Shown one piece after another: positions 1 through 5,790 of a DNA stretch of 6,142 nt; within the stretch, counting starts at the first letter, position 1, and each line of letters begins with the position of its first letter. The notes beneath the pieces are model-generated. The model saw nothing but the letters and a program-made list of their open reading frames with translations. It had not been told where the DNA came from and ran no database searches. This DNA is from Deltaproteobacteria bacterium (GTDB taxonomy: Bacteria > SAR324 > JACQKK01). The position numbers were made by a program, and so were the translations under genes. Where the stretch lies: contig JAOUPZ010000194.1 of NCBI GenBank assembly GCA_029879595.1, positions 1-6,142 of the forward strand, in the 5' to 3' direction.

Positions 1-387
1 CACCTTTATCCGGGTGTGACGGAAACCCTGGAACACTTCGGCGACAGGCCCCTGGCCGTGATCACCAACAAGGGGCAGGCCTTCTCGGAAAGAATCCTGG
101 CCGGGCTGGGCATCCTGGACCGGTTCCGGATGGTGCTGGGAGGGGACTCCCTGCCCCGCCGAAAACCGGACCCCCTGCCGCTGCTCACGGCCCTGGCAGA
201 AATACAGGTTCCCCCACAAAGCGCGGTGATGGTTGGCGATGGCGTGCATGATGTGCGGGCGGGACGGGCGGCGGGGGTCGTCACGGTCTCCCTGACCAGC
301 GGTGTGGGAACCCGCCGGGAACTGGCCGCGCTGGGGCCGGACCATATTATCGGGCGGCTGGCTGAACTCCGGGACCTGTTCAGCTGA
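1..387 (+). CDS. HAD-superfamily hydrolase, phosphoglycolate phosphatase-like (5' end missing)
   Basis: This is the C-terminal 128 residues of an HAD phosphatase; the reading frame is open from base 1, so the gene begins before the window. Numbering the visible residues from His1, the fragment starts with the YPGV-TL signature that follows the cap domain in phosphoglycolate phosphatases. Motif II is TNK at 22-24, motif III is the Lys of RKPDP (about 55), and motif IV is VGDGVHD at 78-84, whose acidic residues bind Mg2+. Motif I (DxDGTxxD, with the nucleophile Asp) and most of the cap lie outside. The family removes phosphate from 2-phosphoglycolate, a product of DNA 3'-end repair or of Rubisco oxygenation, but related HADs act on other small phosphoesters. 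Substrate therefore cannot be fixed from this fragment. The GTG at 16 is an internal Val, not the start. It ends in TGA and converges on pgk with a gap of only 21 bp. Confidence 0.88.
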   Translation, partial: HLYPGVTETLEHFGDRPLAVITNKGQAFSERILAGLGILDRFRMVLGGDSLPRRKPDPLPLLTALAEIQVPPQSAVMVGDGVHDVRAGRAAGVVTVSLTSGVGTRRELAALGPDHIIGRLAELRDLFS

Positions 388-408
388 GCATCCGGGCCTT
401 CCTTCCGG

Positions 409-1587
409 TTAGACTTCGGTCAGCACCTTTATTCCGGGCAGTTCCCGGCCCTCCAGATACTCCAGCGAAGCCCCTCCTCCCGTGCAGACATGACTGATCT
501 TCTTGCTGAGCCCGGCCATGTTCAGGGCCGCCGCCGAGTCACCGCCGCCCACGATGCTCACGGCCCTGGAATCGGCCAGTGTGCGGGCGATGGCAAAGGT
601 GCCGGAACGGAACTCGGATTTCTCGAACATCCCCATGGGGCCGTTCCAAAGCACCGTCTTGGCTCTCCGCAGGGAGTTGGAATAGGCCATCTCGGTTACC
701 GGCCCGATATCCAGGCCGATCATTCCATCGGGAATGTCCACGTCGCAGACCTGCACCTGGTTGCTGTCCATGGCGGGAGCCACCCGGTGATCCAATGGAG
801 TGAGCAGGGTCTTGCCCAGCAGGGGCGCCTTTTCCAGCAGTTCCCGGGCCAGTGCAACGCTGTCCTTTTCCACCAGGGAGGCCCCTGTTTTCCGTCCCAT
901 GGCGTGCAGAAACGTGTAGGCCATGGCTCCCCCGATCAGCACCGTATCGGATTTTTCCAGCAGGTTGGTTATGATGCCGATCTTGTCGCTGACCTTGGCT
1001 CCGCCCAGTACGGCCACCAGGGGACGGCCCGGCTTGTTGCGTATCTTTTCCAGGAATTCCAGCTCGGTGGCCATCAGCTTGCCGCAGGCGACCTGGCTGA
1101 ACAGCCGGGGAGCGCCCTCGGTTGAGGAGTGGGCCCGGTGGGCGGTGCCGAAGGCATCGAACACGAATACCTCGCCCAGCCCGGCGAACTCACGGGAGAG
1201 TTCCGGGTCGTTCTTTTCCTCGCCGGGGTGAAACCGTACGTTTTCCAAAAGCAGTATCCCGCCCGGAACAAGCTCCTGCACGGCCTTACGCACCTCCGGC
1301 CCCGACACTTGCGGACAGAACCCAACCGGGCGGTCCAGCAGTTCGGCCAGCTTGCGGGCCACCGGCTCCAGGGACAGTTCCGGCACAGCCTTCCCCTTGG
1401 GTCTCCCCAGGTGGGACAGCAGCACTATTCTGGCCTGCTTGTTGATGAGGGTCTCAATGGTGGGAATGGTGGCCATGATCCTGGTGTCATCAGCCACCCG
1501 ACCGCCTTCCAGGGGGACATTGAAGTCTACGCGCACCAGTACTCTCCTGTTTTTTACCTCAAGCTGGTCCACGGAAAGTTTCGGCAT
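409..1587 (-). CDS. pgk: Phosphoglycerate kinase
   Basis: This cytoplasmic enzyme interconverts 1,3-bisphosphoglycerate + ADP and 3-phosphoglycerate + ATP in glycolysis and gluconeogenesis. It is full length at 392 residues (family usually about 390-400). Visible signatures in order: RVLVRVDFNVP at 15-25, Arg36 in DDTRI, SHLGRP at 58-63, ENVRFHPGEE at 115-124, DAFGTAHRAHSS at 144-155 (substrate-binding Arg/His), GGAKVSDK at 195-202 (nucleotide side), WNGPMGMFE at 314-322, the nucleotide loop GGGDS at 347-351, and GGGASLEYLEG at 370-380. No key residue is missing. The ATG start is supported by an AAGGA ribosome site about six bases upstream and by the usual N-terminal length. It is not next to gap or tpi in this window. 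The next gene upstream on the same strand is an unrelated outer-membrane protein, separated by a 389-bp gap carrying a tandem array that may lie in the pgk promoter or leader. Confidence 0.98.
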   Translation of the reverse strand: MPKLSVDQLEVKNRRVLVRVDFNVPLEGGRVADDTRIMATIPTIETLINKQARIVLLSHLGRPKGKAVPELSLEPVARKLAELLDRPVGFCPQVSGPEVRKAVQELVPGGILLLENVRFHPGEEKNDPELSREFAGLGEVFVFDAFGTAHRAHSSTEGAPRLFSQVACGKLMATELEFLEKIRNKPGRPLVAVLGGAKVSDKIGIITNLLEKSDTVLIGGAMAYTFLHAMGRKTGASLVEKDSVALARELLEKAPLLGKTLLTPLDHRVAPAMDSNQVQVCDVDIPDGMIGLDIGPVTEMAYSNSLRRAKTVLWNGPMGMFEKSEFRSGTFAIARTLADSRAVSIVGGGDSAAALNMAGLSKKISHVCTGGGASLEYLEGRELPGIKVLTEV

Positions 1588-1592
1588 CCTGA

Positions 1593-1600
1593 TCCTTTTC
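1593..1600 (-). promoter_or_regulatory. Ribosome binding site of pgk
   Basis: On the minus strand the bases AAAAGGAT precede the pgk ATG, with the AAGGA core about six bases from the start codon. This is a good Shine-Dalgarno match and supports the chosen start. Confidence 0.7.
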
Positions 1601-1641
1601 TGTCTCTGTTAATCCACGGCGCAGCGTTATCCAAGGGCCCG

Positions 1642-1822
1642 GTGATTTTCACGGTGTTGCTAACAGTGATTTTCACAGTGCTGCTCACAGTGCTGCTCAC
1701 AGTGAATCTCACATATCTACACAGTGTTGCTCAAAGTGATCTTCAAAGAGATACACACCGTGCTGCTCACGGTGCTGCTCACGGTGCTGCTCACGGTGAT
1801 ACTCACGGTGATACTCACAGTG
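1642..1822. repeat. 12-bp tandem repeat array upstream of pgk (about 15 units, CACNGTG heptamers)
   Basis: The array has a 12-bp period with consensus GTGNTNNTCACR. Units beginning with GTG can be laid end to end from 1642. Exact copies include GTGCTGCTCACA twice (1678-1701) and GTGCTGCTCACG three times (1760-1795); GTGATACTCAC occurs twice (1796-1818). The unit at 1714-1723 is degenerate and 2 bp short, so it shifts the phase; the unit at 1748-1759 is also diverged. Every unit junction forms, or nearly forms, the palindrome CAC-N-GTG. Exact heptamers start at 1650, 1674, 1686, 1698, 1720, 1756, 1768, 1780, 1792, 1804 and 1816. Because 12 is a multiple of three, the array stays open in several frames and would read as VLLT or EQHR tetrapeptides, but no frame has a convincing start or family resemblance, so it is treated as non-coding. 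It lies 54 bp upstream of the pgk start codon. Protein-binding array, structured leader and neutral minisatellite are all possible. Confidence 0.92.
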
Positions 1823-1909
1823 TTTCCCGGCTGCGATACCCGCGCAAAACGAAAGTTTTTCACATATTACCGGTGCAGCCAAGTGATTAACAGCACAAAA
1901 TTCCCACCC

Positions 1910-1931
1910 CCGGCAGGAGAGATTTTGCCGG
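1910..1931 (-). terminator. Possible terminator hairpin after the outer-membrane gene
   Basis: A perfect 6-bp inverted repeat CCGGCA/TGCCGG encloses a 10-base loop, 45 bp past the stop codon of the outer-membrane gene. On the minus strand it is followed by a G-rich stretch and only then by a short AATTTTG run, so it lacks the immediate T tract of a classical intrinsic terminator. A second small hairpin (1950-1964) lies closer to the stop codon. Termination here is plausible but not shown. Confidence 0.3.
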
Positions 1932-1976
1932 AAGGAGTCTGCACAGAACAAGCGGAAAGCGCTTACTCCCTCCCTC

Positions 1977-2717
1977 TCAGAAACCGACTCCGATATTGGC
2001 CAGCCATTTGGCCCCCACATCGGTGTACAGCAGCTGGAAATAGAAGTTCTGGTCACCATCAAGTTCCACTCCGGCCCTTCCGGAGAACTTGTCTTCCTGC
2101 CAGGTGTCATGGAGATAGTCCATCTCGCCGATGATCTGGATGGTGGGATAGGCCTGTATCTTCACGCCACCGCTGAAATAACGGTTGTCCAGGTACAGGT
2201 TGAACAGAAATCCTCCCCACTGTTCCAGCGGAAACAGCTCTATGGTCACCACCCCGAACAGCGAGGACGGCCGGTCGTCAATGCGCCAGGGGGCCTCCTC
2301 ATCCTCGCTGACATAACGGCCCAGCGCACCCAGCGCCATATAGGTGCGAAACTCGTCCAGGTTCAGCAGGCGGAACTTGGCCCGGAGCTGCCCGTGATCG
2401 AACTCATGCTCCGGCTCAAGGGAGTAGTGCACGTCCCCCAGCACCTGCAGGTTCCGCCACTGGATACCGTAGCGTACATTGTACAGGTAGATGACCGGCT
2501 CCTTGATATCCGTCAACTCCAGGGAGGTATGGATAATATTGGTGCTGGGCTGGTCAAATGCGGTGGGAAAAGAAGCCACGCCGGCCATGTTCAGGCTCTG
2601 TTCCAGCTCGTAGCCCCGGACCCCGCCCGGAACAAGAACCAGCAGCGCCAGCGCCAGCACGGCTCCCGGTAAAAATCTGCGCAACACTCTTTCGGAGGTT
2701 CTGCCATCCATTGCCAT
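1977..2717 (-). CDS. Predicted outer-membrane beta-barrel protein with signal peptide, function unknown
   Basis: I do not recognise a named family. The 246-residue protein opens with a typical Sec signal peptide: basic n-region (Arg at 6, 10, 13, 14), hydrophobic core about 16-29, and a likely cleavage near VRG-YELE at about 35/36. The mature part is rich in alternating aromatic/hydrophobic and polar residues, as in beta-strands (for example 76-98, 152-160, 168-190, 222-233). It ends in WLANIGVGF, with a terminal Phe like the C-terminal signal recognised by the BAM machinery. About 210 mature residues would suit a small barrel of 8-12 strands. Location in the outer membrane is inferred. It is the last gene of a minus-strand run, 80 bp after the TPR membrane protein. 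The start is ambiguous: a GGAG lies only 3 bases before the first ATG but 9 bases before a second ATG two codons later (2711). Confidence 0.82.
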   Translation of the reverse strand: MAMDGRTSERVLRRFLPGAVLALALLVLVPGGVRGYELEQSLNMAGVASFPTAFDQPSTNIIHTSLELTDIKEPVIYLYNVRYGIQWRNLQVLGDVHYSLEPEHEFDHGQLRAKFRLLNLDEFRTYMALGALGRYVSEDEEAPWRIDDRPSSLFGVVTIELFPLEQWGGFLFNLYLDNRYFSGGVKIQAYPTIQIIGEMDYLHDTWQEDKFSGRAGVELDGDQNFYFQLLYTDVGAKWLANIGVGF

Positions 2718-2720
2718 TTT

Positions 2721-2724
2721 CTCC
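2721..2724 (-). promoter_or_regulatory. Ribosome binding site of the outer-membrane protein gene
   Basis: GGAG on the minus strand sits 3 bases before the ATG at 2717 and 9 bases before the in-frame ATG at 2711. The spacing is better for the second ATG, so the true protein may be two residues shorter than annotated. Confidence 0.5.
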
Positions 2725-2797
2725 GTTTAAATTTTCCTGGCCATCCTTGTCGCTACTTTTGGGGCTTTTGCCTCTTTGCCCCGTTGATGGCCCGGCC

Positions 2798-4081
2798 TCA
2801 GCCCTTGAAGAGCTGAAACAACGCGGCCACCATGTTCAAGGTGAAGTAATCATCCGTTTTTGAGGCCAGGCTGGAAGCCGAGGACAGCTCGCGGCTGGCC
2901 TGCAGTGTATCCCCCCTGTCCATGGCCATGGCGGCCTGGTGCAGGTGGATTCTGGCGATTCCCTCCAGGTCCTGGTCCATCCTGTAGAACTCCAGCGCTT
3001 TCTTCCAGAACTCATCGGCCCGGCCCCATTCCCTGTCCAGCCGGAAAACCTCGCCCAGGTTTTCCATGGCCATGGCATAGGCCCCGTTGGGCAGCTTGTC
3101 GTCCTCCAGGATGTTTTCCAGAATCGCCTTGGCCTTGTCCCTTTCTCCGGAGAACATGGCCGCCACGGCGTACATCAGCTGGGCCTGGTAGCGGGAAAAC
3201 CCGCTTTTGTCGTTGCCGCTCATGGTAGCCAGACTCAGCTCAAGCTGCTCCATGGCCTGGGTATAATTCCGGTCGCTGAGGTGGAAGAATCCCAACAGTG
3301 CCCTGGCCCCGGTTTCCCAGCCCGCATCGCCTGGCTCGGCCTGGCTGAAGATCTGGTTGAGGTACACCACCCCCTGCGCCGCCAGCCCACGATTGAAGAA
3401 CAGCTGTTCGCCGGGTGATTCCAGGAAGGGCTCTCCGGGGCGTACCCGGGGCGAAAAGGCCTGGATGATGTGCAACTGAGCCAAAAGATAGCGGTCCTCG
3501 TTGGTCTTGCGGGACTTCATCTTAAGCAGTCTCAGATCGCGGTCCATTTTCTCGCGCTGATCCTTGGAGAAATCCAGCCGCCCCCCCAGGCTGTTTATCA
3601 CGCTAAGGGATTTAATGATGGGCGTATGCAGCGACTCGTATATTCGGGGAGGATTGGGCAGCGAGGCGTCCAAATAGCGGTTCATGCTGGACATGCCCAG
3701 GAAGTGAGGAACCATCATCACCATGAAAAACAGCCCGAACAGCATGTCCCAGCGCCTCATGCGGTCATCCACTCCAAACAGGATTCTCTGCAGGCGGGTG
3801 GGAATCCTCGAGAGCCTCAAACCGATGAAGTATATGCCTTCATATTCGAAGATGTCCTTTCCCTGCACCTGCCCCATCCACCAGTATTCGGGGAAGAACA
3901 GGCGGGCCAGAAACAGGCTGATGAAAAACGTCGCCAGCATCACCAGACCACCCGAAGCCAGATATATCATCAGGTCGACAAACTGGGCCGATTCGCGTTT
4001 CATGATAACCAGTGCCGGCAGCCCCAGTCCCACGACCAGCAGCACCAGATAGATCAACAATAAAATCGGTTTAAAGCGCAT
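2798..4081 (-). CDS. Membrane-anchored TPR-repeat protein, function unknown
   Basis: This 427-residue protein has an N-terminal membrane region and a soluble helical C-terminal half. Hydrophobic segments lie at about 5-26, 36-61 and 112-130. The stretch between the second and third carries basic residues (88-110). Helical repeats that fit the TPR pattern (A/G at small positions, aromatic/hydrophobic packing) occur at about 261-287, 298-328, 334-367 and 375-406; the AMENLGEVFRLDREWGRADEFWKKALEFY stretch is the clearest, around 337-366. TPR domains bind partner proteins, so a scaffolding or assembly role at the inner membrane is the reasonable inference; no catalytic motif is visible. Its ATG lies inside the end of the methyltransferase gene (11-bp overlap) with AGGAGG just upstream, which suggests translational coupling. 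The outer-membrane protein gene follows after 80 bp. I cannot assign it to a named system. Confidence 0.85.
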   Translation of the reverse strand: MRFKPILLLIYLVLLVVGLGLPALVIMKRESAQFVDLMIYLASGGLVMLATFFISLFLARLFFPEYWWMGQVQGKDIFEYEGIYFIGLRLSRIPTRLQRILFGVDDRMRRWDMLFGLFFMVMMVPHFLGMSSMNRYLDASLPNPPRIYESLHTPIIKSLSVINSLGGRLDFSKDQREKMDRDLRLLKMKSRKTNEDRYLLAQLHIIQAFSPRVRPGEPFLESPGEQLFFNRGLAAQGVVYLNQIFSQAEPGDAGWETGARALLGFFHLSDRNYTQAMEQLELSLATMSGNDKSGFSRYQAQLMYAVAAMFSGERDKAKAILENILEDDKLPNGAYAMAMENLGEVFRLDREWGRADEFWKKALEFYRMDQDLEGIARIHLHQAAMAMDRGDTLQASRELSSASSLASKTDDYFTLNMVAALFQLFKG

Positions 4082-4673
4082 GGGCCTCCTCTTTATTTTC
4101 TGGCGTGACGGGCTTTCTGGCAGCGAAACTCACCCGGTACGGCGGTTCCACGCTTTCCTCGCTGACCAGATATTCCCATCCTGAAAAGAGCGCCTCCATC
4201 TCCTCCTGACTGCTTGTCCAATCGGGATCAAGGTTTTCCCTTACCTCCAGCTGACGCTTTGAAAACCCTTGGTACAGGAACATACCCCCGGGGGAAATTA
4301 TCCCGGGTATCATTTTGAAAAAGTCCCAGTCCGTGAACCCGAAGGCGCAGACCAGATCCAACCCGTTCCGGGGCCAGGCAAGGTTTTTCACATCGGCCTT
4401 GACCCAGCGGATATTGGAGTGCTTTTTCCAGATCCGGCTGGCAATGCCAACGGCGGCATCGGATAGATCGACCGCGTAAATGATTTCGTAGCGGTCAACC
4501 AGAGCCGCGAGGCCCCGCCCCATTCCGCAGGCGGCGTCCAGCATCGTGCGCCCCCTGAGAAGGGGCAGCAGTCTGACCACCAGCGGGTTGGGTTCAATCC
4601 GTCCCGCGTCTTCCGGAACATCTTCCTCTTTCCACCGGCGGTTCCACTTTTCCCTTACATCGGTTAAAGTCAT
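4071..4673 (-). CDS. Class I SAM-dependent methyltransferase, substrate unknown
   Basis: The 200-residue protein is a single Rossmann-fold methyltransferase domain. Motif I is LDAACGMGRG at 45-54 (the glycine-rich SAM loop). The acidic residue after strand 2 is Asp69 in YAVDLS, motif II is ADVKN at 93-97, and motif IV is LDLVCAFGF at 105-113. SPGG at 127-130 marks the turn before strand 5, and the last strand is YRVSFAARK at 179-187. The N-terminal EKWNRRWKEE (8-17) resembles small TehB/UbiE-like methyltransferases that act on small molecules, but the substrate cannot be read from the sequence. It probably leads the minus-strand cluster with the TPR and outer-membrane genes, overlapping the TPR gene by 11 bp. 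The ATG at 4673 has no clear Shine-Dalgarno site; the next in-frame stop upstream (4701-4703) leaves no better start. Confidence 0.9.
   Translation of the reverse strand: MTLTDVREKWNRRWKEEDVPEDAGRIEPNPLVVRLLPLLRGRTMLDAACGMGRGLAALVDRYEIIYAVDLSDAAVGIASRIWKKHSNIRWVKADVKNLAWPRNGLDLVCAFGFTDWDFFKMIPGIISPGGMFLYQGFSKRQLEVRENLDPDWTSSQEEMEALFSGWEYLVSEESVEPPYRVSFAARKPVTPENKEEAHAL
4085..4090 (-). promoter_or_regulatory. Strong ribosome binding site of the TPR protein gene, inside the methyltransferase gene
   Basis: A perfect AGGAGG on the minus strand ends 3 bases before the ATG at 4081; an overlapping AGAGG (4088-4092) gives a 6-base spacing. The site lies within the last codons of the upstream methyltransferase, which fits coupled translation of the two genes. 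Confidence 0.7.
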
Positions 4674-4723
4674 CTGGAACCATGCGGAGTGTGACTCGCC
4701 TTATTTTTTTCTAACACGGCATC
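4674..4723. promoter_or_regulatory. Short divergent intergenic region between the methyltransferase gene and ruvB
   Basis: These 50 bp must hold, or overlap, the promoters of two divergent genes unless those promoters extend into the coding sequences. It contains an AT-rich block (TTATTTTTTTCTAA, 4701-4714). I see no convincing -35/-10 pair and no good Shine-Dalgarno site for either gene. Leaderless or SD-independent initiation is possible. Confidence 0.45.
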
Positions 4724-5749
4724 ATGGATGATACCACTGCCCAATTCAATTCCGCTCACCGGGCCGACCCGCAGGAAATATCCCTGCGCCCTCCAACATT
4801 ACAACAGTATGTCGGTCAGGTCGAGATCAAATCCAACCTGCAGGTTTTTATAGAGGCGGCGCGAAACCGCGGCCAGCCGCTGGACCATGTCCTGCTGAGT
4901 GGCCCGCCCGGGCTGGGCAAGACCACCCTGGCCTACATCCTCAGCCGGGAGATGGGGGTGGGCATCCAGAGCACATCCGGCCCGGTGATGGAACGCCAGG
5001 GCGATCTGGCGGCAGTGCTGACCAACCTGAATCCCGGCGAGATACTGTTCATTGACGAGATTCACCGGATGAACCGCTCGGTGGAGGAAGTGCTGTATTC
5101 GGCCATGGAGGATTTCAAGCTGGATATCGTGGTTGGCCAGGGCCCCATGGCCCGCACCGTCAAGATAGACCTGCCGGCCTTCACCCTGGTGGGGGCCACC
5201 ACCCGCACCGGTCTTTTGAGCTCCCCCCTGCGGGAACGCTTTGGCATCCCACTGCGCCTGGGCTACTACTCCCCCGGGGAGTTGCAGCAGATAGTCCTGC
5301 GCTCGGCGGATATACTGGGCCTGGACATTGCGGCGGAAGCCGCCCTGGCCCTGGCGGAACGCTGCCGGGGCACGCCCCGGGTAGCCAACAGGCTGCTGAG
5401 GAGAATCCGCGACTTCGCCGAACAGGAGGGGCGGGGTCCCATCACCAAGGCCATCGTCGTCTCCAGCCTGGAGCGGCTGGGGGTGGACTCGGGTGGGTTG
5501 GAGGGCTTCCACCTGGAGATACTGCGCACCATCATCCACCAGTTCTCCGGCGGGCCGGTGGGGCTGAGCACGCTTACCGCGGCCCTGAGCGAACCGCGCG
5601 ACACCCTGGAGGAGGTCTACGAGCCGTTCCTGATCCAGCAGGGCTACCTGCACAAGACGCCGCGGGGCAGGGTGGCCACCCCCAAGGCTTTCGCCCACCT
5701 GGGAGTCACTCAGCCGGAAGGCACACAACTGGGGCTGCTTGCCGAATAG
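4724..5749 (+). CDS. ruvB: Holliday junction branch-migration ATPase RuvB
   Basis: RuvB is the AAA+ motor that, with RuvA, drives branch migration of Holliday junctions during recombinational repair; RuvC then cuts the junction. This copy is full length (341 residues; family about 330-350). The N-terminal LRPPTLQQYVGQ (21-32) is the usual RuvB lead-in. Walker A is GPPGLGKTT at 60-68, Walker B is LFIDEIH at 108-114, sensor 1 is GATTR at 157-161, the arginine finger lies in SPLRERFG (Arg170), and sensor 2 is in GTPRVANRLLRRIRD (216-230). A C-terminal winged-helix domain follows, with the family-typical EPFLIQQGYLHKTPRGR at 299-315. All catalytic residues are present. ATG 4724 is the only usable start, since TAA is in frame at 4712-4714, yet it has no clear Shine-Dalgarno site. 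ruvC and ruvA are not immediately upstream as in many bacteria; a divergent methyltransferase gene is there instead. Confidence 0.98.
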   Translation: MDDTTAQFNSAHRADPQEISLRPPTLQQYVGQVEIKSNLQVFIEAARNRGQPLDHVLLSGPPGLGKTTLAYILSREMGVGIQSTSGPVMERQGDLAAVLTNLNPGEILFIDEIHRMNRSVEEVLYSAMEDFKLDIVVGQGPMARTVKIDLPAFTLVGATTRTGLLSSPLRERFGIPLRLGYYSPGELQQIVLRSADILGLDIAAEAALALAERCRGTPRVANRLLRRIRDFAEQEGRGPITKAIVVSSLERLGVDSGGLEGFHLEILRTIIHQFSGGPVGLSTLTAALSEPRDTLEEVYEPFLIQQGYLHKTPRGRVATPKAFAHLGVTQPEGTQLGLLAE

Positions 5750-5764
5750 CACCCCGGGAAGCCG

Positions 5765-5790
5765 TGGCAGAGCCGAGGAGGCTCAGGCCA
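5765..5790. terminator. Inverted repeat between convergent ruvB and yggT, possible bidirectional terminator
   Basis: A perfect 5-bp stem GAGCC/GGCTC (5770-5774/5780-5784) with loop GAGGA can be extended, across a small internal loop, by TGGC/GCCA (5765-5768/5787-5790). It lies where the two genes converge and overlaps the yggT stop codon. Neither strand has a T tract after it, so factor-independent termination is uncertain. Confidence 0.35.

Larger units (their letters stand above)
1588..1976. other. Non-coding gap between the outer-membrane gene and pgk
   Basis: This 389-bp stretch has no supportable gene. It contains, in minus-strand transcription order: two small inverted repeats just past the end of the outer-membrane gene (AAGCG/CGCTT at 1950-1954/1960-1964 and CCGGCA/TGCCGG at 1910-1915/1926-1931), an AT-richer segment around 1836-1905 that includes a TAATAT hexamer on the minus strand but no good -35 partner, the 12-bp tandem array at 1642-1822, and the pgk leader with its ribosome site. 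The pgk promoter probably lies here, but I could not place it with confidence. Confidence 0.75.

Noticed and set aside
392..408. CCGG...CCGG inverted repeat between the HAD gene and pgk, considered as a shared terminator
   Set aside because: Only four pairs form, the inner bases mismatch, and there is no T tract.
490..1125. Plus-strand open frame of 211 codons opposite pgk
   Set aside because: It lies wholly antisense to an unmistakable, intact pgk; its composition (rich in Gly, His and Gln) is what reverse reading of a high-GC gene produces.
1627..1635. TTATCCAAG, considered as a DnaA box and the array as iterons of a replication origin
   Set aside because: It is a single imperfect match to TTATCCACA, with no replication gene or AT-rich unwinding region nearby.
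1642..1822. CRISPR array
   Set aside because: The units are 12 bp and directly adjoining, with no unique spacers and no cas genes nearby.
1129..1890. Plus-strand open frame of 253 codons running from inside pgk through the tandem array
   Set aside because: Half is antisense to pgk and half is repeat translated as VLLT-type tetrapeptides; the 12-bp period keeps the frame open by arithmetic. There is no ribosome site or family resemblance.
1709..2110. Minus-strand open frame of 133 codons with EQHR/EYHR tetrapeptides
   Set aside because: It starts out of frame inside the outer-membrane protein gene and runs into the array; it stays open only because the period is a multiple of three.
1724..2134. 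Plus-strand open frame of 136 codons with a hydrophobic VLLT repeat, considered as a small membrane protein
   Set aside because: The start would be a GTG inside the repeat with no ribosome site, and its end overlaps the outer-membrane gene antisense.
3470..4063. Plus-strand open frame of 197 codons opposite the TPR protein gene
   Set aside because: It is antisense to a gene with clear membrane helices, TPR-like repeats and a perfect ribosome site; the His/Gln-rich composition is typical of a shadow frame.
4799..5752. Minus-strand open frame of 317 codons opposite ruvB
   Set aside because: It is the antisense shadow of an intact RuvB with all motifs present.
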